Positions 60,653 through 64,000 of a DNA stretch of 64,000 bases are shown one piece after another (position 1 is the stretch's first letter; each line of letters opens with the position of its first letter). The DNA is from an uncultured Alphaproteobacteria bacterium (GTDB lineage: Bacteria; Pseudomonadota; Alphaproteobacteria; RF32; CAG-239): NCBI GenBank assembly GCA_934271195.1, contig CAKQRB010000052.1, positions 8,438 through 72,437 on the forward strand, read 5' to 3'. A model generated the notes under the pieces. It searched no databases. It was not told the DNA's origin and was given only the letters and a program-made list of their open reading frames with translations. A program made the translations under genes and the position numbers.

Positions 60653-62104
60653 ATGTTAACACCCAAAAATAACGCCGCATTCACCCGCAGCACTATCCTA
60701 AACAAAATTGCTGCCAGCTTTATCAAAGACCGCTTTGCTCATGTTGATGACATTGTTGCAGAAGTCAACCCCTGCTCCAGCTGCTCTAAACACTTGCAGT
60801 TTATTAATGAAATCAACAAAGCCCGCTGTATGGCTGCTCTCGGCTTTTGTCCTGAAGACGAAACTGATTCGTCAACAAAATCGCTGCATGACTACGCGAT
60901 GGAAGCTTTAAGCCGCGAAAAACCCGGCAAAAGCAAAATTTCGGTGATTAACATTGCCTGCGCCGCCTGCAAACGCCAGCAATATGTCGTCAGCGATCAG
61001 TGCCGTTGCTGCTTGGCACAGCCCTGCCGCCTGAATTGCCCGAAAGAAGCAATTGATATTGTTGATGAACGCGCCAAAATTGACACCGCCAAATGCGTCA
61101 ATTGCGGCCGCTGTCATGACGTTTGTCCTTATGGCGCCATTATCAAAGCCGTTGTTCCCTGTGAAGATGTCTGTCCGGTCGGCGCTATTACCAAAGACGA
61201 GTTTGGCAAAGAACATATCGATCATGAAAAATGCATCTCCTGCGGCAAATGCTTAAATTCCTGCCCGTTTGACGCCATTGTCGAGCGCTCCGAAATGATT
61301 GATGTCATGAACAAAATCCATAACAGCGACAAAAAAGTCATCGCCATGGTTGCTCCGGCCATTGTCGGCCAATACAACGGCACAGTAAACAACATGGTCG
61401 GCGCACTGAAAAAAATCGGCTTTGACGAAGTGTTTGAGGTTGCCGTCGGGGCGGACATCACCACTCGTAAAGAGGCTGCTGAATTTGCAGAGAGAATGGA
61501 AGAAGGCCAAAAATTGATGACTACCTCCTGTTGTCCGGCTTATTACTATGCCGCCAAAAAACATATTCCGGAAATTGAACCTTTTGTTTCCGGCACCCGC
61601 AGCCCGATGTACTACACTGCCGAATTGGTCAAAAAAGAACATTCTGACTGTATTGCTGTATTTTTGGGCCCGTGTCTGGCCAAACGCGTTGAGGCCGAAG
61701 ACGACCCCAATGTCGATTACGTTTTAACCTTTGAAGAAGTTGACGCCATGCTCAATGCTCAGGGGATTAAAGTAGAAGAATGCGAACCGCAGGAATTTAC
61801 AATGATTTCAAGCGCTCAGGGACGACGTTTTCCGTTAACCGGCGGCGTTGCCGGCGCAGTTGCTTCTCTGCTTGACGGCAAGGTGGAAATTCGCGCCGAA
61901 AATATTGACGGCCTGACCCGTGACAGCATAAAATTGTTAAAACGCTATGCCACCAAAGGCTGCGACTGCAATATGCTGGAAGTTATGGGTTGCGAAGGCG
62001 GCTGCATTTCCGGTTTAGGATGTGTTGCCCTCCCCAAAAAAGCAACGCGCGCCGTAGAAGCTTATGTTGCTCAGGGACAGAACCTAAAAGATCAGAAACA
62101 ATAA
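60653..62104 (+). CDS. [FeFe] hydrogenase, group B (monomeric) type
   Basis: 483 residues, cytoplasmic. H-cluster motifs: TSCCPAYYY (Cys293 and Cys294), LGPCLAKRVEAE (Cys341) and EVMGCEGGCISG (Cys447, Cys451). These spellings fit the group B or monomeric [FeFe] hydrogenases rather than classical HydA. Two ferredoxin-like [4Fe-4S] motifs precede them (Cys148-151-154-158; Cys194-197-200-204), with further cysteines at 117-129 and CSSC at 41-44. It may evolve H2 from reduced ferredoxin during fermentation. Maturases HydE, HydF and HydG are not in the window. Confidence 0.92.
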   Translation: MLTPKNNAAFTRSTILNKIAASFIKDRFAHVDDIVAEVNPCSSCSKHLQFINEINKARCMAALGFCPEDETDSSTKSLHDYAMEALSREKPGKSKISVINIACAACKRQQYVVSDQCRCCLAQPCRLNCPKEAIDIVDERAKIDTAKCVNCGRCHDVCPYGAIIKAVVPCEDVCPVGAITKDEFGKEHIDHEKCISCGKCLNSCPFDAIVERSEMIDVMNKIHNSDKKVIAMVAPAIVGQYNGTVNNMVGALKKIGFDEVFEVAVGADITTRKEAAEFAERMEEGQKLMTTSCCPAYYYAAKKHIPEIEPFVSGTRSPMYYTAELVKKEHSDCIAVFLGPCLAKRVEAEDDPNVDYVLTFEEVDAMLNAQGIKVEECEPQEFTMISSAQGRRFPLTGGVAGAVASLLDGKVEIRAENIDGLTRDSIKLLKRYATKGCDCNMLEVMGCEGGCISGLGCVALPKKATRAVEAYVAQGQNLKDQKQ

Positions 62105-62110
62105 AATTAT

Positions 62111-62140
62111 GCCCTTTGGTCTTCCAAACCAAAGGGCTTT
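62111..62140 (+). terminator. Hairpin between hydrogenase and alcohol dehydrogenase genes
   Basis: GCCCTTTGGT and ACCAAAGGGC form a 10-bp stem with a CTTCCAA loop, followed by only three T and then A. It may end the hydrogenase transcript or reduce read-through into the dehydrogenase gene. Confidence 0.7.
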
Positions 62141-62156
62141 ATGAAAGAAAATCAGC

Positions 62157-63320
62157 ATGGAATCTTTTAGTTTTCATAACCCGACAAAAATCGTATTTGG
62201 TAACGGCAGCTCCGGCAGCATTGGCAGTCTGGTAAAACCGTTTGGCAACAGGGTCTTACTGGTATATGGTAAAGAAAGCATAAAAAAAAGCGGCCTGTAT
62301 CAAAAAATTTGTCGGCAATTAGATGAACAGGGCATTAAAATTATTGAACACGGCGGCGTAAAATCCAATCCATGTCTGGAACACACGCGCAAAGGCATAA
62401 AGAAAGCCTTGTCTTATCGGGCCAAATTCATTATTGCCGCCGGCGGCGGAAGTGTTATTGACGAGGCCAAGGCTATCGCTGCCGGCGTCGGCAGCAAAGC
62501 TGACGTTTGGGACTTTTTTCTGAAAAAAAGCCCTATAACAAAAGCTCTGCCGCTCATAACAATATTGACCATTCCGGCAACCGGCAGCGAAATGAATCCC
62601 AATATGGTTATCACAAATGAAGAAACCAGCGAAAAGCTCGGCTTATCGGATGAACATTTGTATCCCCGTATATCAATTCTTGATCCGGAACTGACCTATA
62701 CAATTCCGGCCCAATACACCGCTTATTCCGCAGCAGATATTATTTCACATTTAATTGAAAGCTATTTTACTAATAACGGCGGCTGGACACCGGTTCAGCA
62801 ACGTTATGTCGAAGGCTTGGTAAAATCGCTGATTGAAACCGTTGAACGACTGATGGTCAATCCGGAAGATAATGAAGCCCGTGCCGCAATGATGTGGTGT
62901 GCAACTTTAGGTGGGAACGGCTTGAACACGGCAGGCATTGGCATATATTCAATGCCATGCCATACTCTGGAACACCCACTGAGTGCAGTATACGACATTG
63001 CGCACGGTTCCGGCCTGAGCATCATTACGCCGGCTTGGCTTTCTTTGCGCCTGAAAGATAAAAAAGACCGGATTGCCCGTTTCGGAAGAGAGGTTTTCGG
63101 CCTAGCGCAGAAAAACGACCAACAGGCTGCGGAAGAAACCATAAAAGCATTAAAAAACTGGTATGTAAAAATCGGTACGCCGGTAAGTATGAAGGAAGCC
63201 GGCATTTACGCGCCTAACATTCAACAGCTTGTCAGCCTGGCTCTTAAAGGAGCCAAACTGCGCAGAGTTCCGGAATTGCCGGAACGCTTTGTTGAAAAAT
63301 TATATCAGGCCTGCATTTAA
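62157..63320 (+). CDS. Iron-containing alcohol dehydrogenase (YqhD/BdhA type)
   Basis: 387 residues of the Fe-ADH family. NAD(P)-binding blocks near residues 20-100 include FGNGSSGSIGSL and AAGGGSVIDEAKAIAAG. The metal site reads TAYSAADIISHLIESYF, then MPCHTLEHPLSAVYDIAHGSGL (His/His/Asp ligands). It reduces aldehydes such as butanal or ethanal to alcohols, or runs in reverse. Together with the upstream hydrogenase it points to reductant disposal in fermentation. Confidence 0.93.
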   Translation: MESFSFHNPTKIVFGNGSSGSIGSLVKPFGNRVLLVYGKESIKKSGLYQKICRQLDEQGIKIIEHGGVKSNPCLEHTRKGIKKALSYRAKFIIAAGGGSVIDEAKAIAAGVGSKADVWDFFLKKSPITKALPLITILTIPATGSEMNPNMVITNEETSEKLGLSDEHLYPRISILDPELTYTIPAQYTAYSAADIISHLIESYFTNNGGWTPVQQRYVEGLVKSLIETVERLMVNPEDNEARAAMMWCATLGGNGLNTAGIGIYSMPCHTLEHPLSAVYDIAHGSGLSIITPAWLSLRLKDKKDRIARFGREVFGLAQKNDQQAAEETIKALKNWYVKIGTPVSMKEAGIYAPNIQQLVSLALKGAKLRRVPELPERFVEKLYQACI

Positions 63321-63345
63321 GAGGGGAATTTTCTCCTCTATTTTT
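63320..63345 (+). terminator. Intrinsic terminator of the alcohol dehydrogenase gene
   Basis: AGAGGGGA and TCTCCTCT pair (one G-T pair) around a short AT loop, followed by ATTTTTC. It overlaps the stop codon. Confidence 0.75.
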
Positions 63346-63523
63346 CAAATGCAGCTTTCTTATTCTGATAAAACAATTGCAAACGGGAATATTCATTATC
63401 TCCAAATTCTCATACAATTCTGGATTATCCGGAGCAGCCCCCTAGCGGCAATAACCTCCATATCATTAAAATAATAACTATAAATTTTTGAAAATACCGG
63501 AATAGCTCATTATTATGACATAA

Positions 63524-63727
63524 CTACAGTAATGAAATATTTCCGGCTGCCATACGACCTCTGTCATTATACACATCATAAGAAACACGTTGTCCGTCAT
63601 GCAAACGGCGCAATCCTATTTTCTCAATTTGTGTAATATGAACAAATACATCTTTAGGTCCGTCATCGGGAACAATAAAGCCATATCCTTTTTTACAGTC
63701 AAACCATTTTACTGTACCTTGTTTCAT
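63524..63727 (-). CDS. Cold-shock protein (CspA family)
   Basis: A 67-residue OB-fold RNA chaperone. RNP1 is KKGYGFIVP and RNP2 is DVFVHITQI; KQGTVKWFD is the standard N-terminus. AAGGATTAAGA precedes the ATG. The promoter (63791-63818) leaves a leader of about 57 nt, shorter than in cold-induced E. coli CspA, so cold regulation cannot be assumed. Confidence 0.95.
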   Translation of the reverse strand: MKQGTVKWFDCKKGYGFIVPDDGPKDVFVHITQIEKIGLRRLHDGQRVSYDVYNDRGRMAAGNISLL

Positions 63728-64000
63728 AATCTTAATCCTTTTGTGCTATGTTGTATCCGTTAACGATGATCTTTTATATCATCTTTACTAAATATAATAT
63801 TACAACAATTATTTTCAAAGGCAATACAGTATTTTTCTACTACAGGTATCGAAAAATTAGTACACTAAAAATAAACCGAGCAATCAAAAAGAAAAATATT
63901 TAATGATAAATCAAGTCTTTACCAGAAAACATCGCTAAAATTACAAAATGACCATTTTTGCAAACTTAAAAAATTGCTACCTACACTCACAGTATAAAAT
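63728..64000. other. Upstream region of the cold-shock gene
   Basis: The first 100 bp hold the leader and promoter of the minus-strand cold-shock gene. The remaining AT-rich sequence to the window end shows no gene, repeat or strong hairpin. Confidence 0.5.
63791..63818 (-). promoter_or_regulatory. Likely promoter of the cold-shock gene
   Basis: On the minus strand TTGAAA (63818-63813) and TATATT (63796-63791) are separated by 16 bp. It lies about 65 bp upstream of the start codon. Confidence 0.55.

Overview
The window is a dense stretch of a bacterial chromosome that looks like a host- or sediment-associated, fermentative alphaproteobacterium. Pointers to the class are a GapR (DUF2312) nucleoid protein, the three-gene PntAA/PntAB/PntB transhydrogenase, a YbjN-family protein, a DUF3108 protein and the 41-residue alphaproteobacterial type of ribosomal protein L36. 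KdsB shows an outer membrane with Kdo-containing LPS. A [FeFe] hydrogenase of the group B type, an iron-type alcohol dehydrogenase, pyruvate phosphate dikinase and pyruvate kinase suggest anaerobic fermentative metabolism. No tRNA, rRNA, CRISPR array, prophage or transposase gene was seen.

Layout. 1-4.2 kb: end of plsY, dprA, topA on +. 4.2-4.5 kb: a gene-free, structured gap. 4.5-10 kb: the elongasome cluster on the minus strand (mreB, mreC, mreD, mrdA, rodA). 10-12 kb: ddl-miaA on minus. 12-14.2 kb: a DUF3108 protein and the U32 protein TrhP. 15-16.3 kb: a secreted cysteine-rich protein behind a strong promoter and a C/T-rich tract. 16.4-24.6 kb: division and wall cluster on minus (mraY, ftsW, murG, murB, ftsQ, ftsA, ftsZ) that lacks murC and murD. 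25-29 kb: kdsB, queA, a membrane protein with a degenerate GGDEF domain, lgt. 29.4-35.3 kb: a YbjN protein, an unusual cluster of small genes with two extra acyl carrier proteins, then mltG, fabF, acpP and rpmJ. 35.4-39.3 kb: a periplasmic protein, ettA, and a second copy of the cysteine-rich locus. 40-45.5 kb: ppdK, a palindromic repeat element, pyk, gapR. 45.6-49.5 kb: paired short ChrA transporters and the pnt operon. 49.5-55.7 kb: small secreted and membrane proteins, a TetR regulator with a membrane HExxH protein, a MurC/Mpl-like ligase with an S66 peptidase, and a second membrane HExxH protein. 55.8-60.5 kb: two tandem catalytically degenerate EAL-like proteins and a hybrid sensor kinase. 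60.6-63.7 kb: hydrogenase, alcohol dehydrogenase, cold-shock protein.

Theme. Much of the window serves the envelope: phospholipid and fatty acid synthesis (plsY, fabF, acpP), lipoprotein maturation (lgt), LPS (kdsB), peptidoglycan precursors, polymerases, terminators and recycling (mraY, murG, murB, ddl, rodA, mrdA, ftsW, mltG, murC/mpl-like, S66 peptidase), and the cell-shape and division machinery.

The most unusual material is the pair of loci at 14.5-16.4 kb and 37.8-39.4 kb. Each has a C/T-rich tract, a near-consensus sigma70 promoter and a shared leader, followed by a secreted protein with a conserved cysteine-rich N-terminal part and an unrelated C-terminal end. A third copy of the tract's core lies at about 30.0 kb. 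Also notable are an approximately 130-nt hairpin element overlapping the pyk stop codon, the extra-ACP cluster, and the twin EAL-like proteins.
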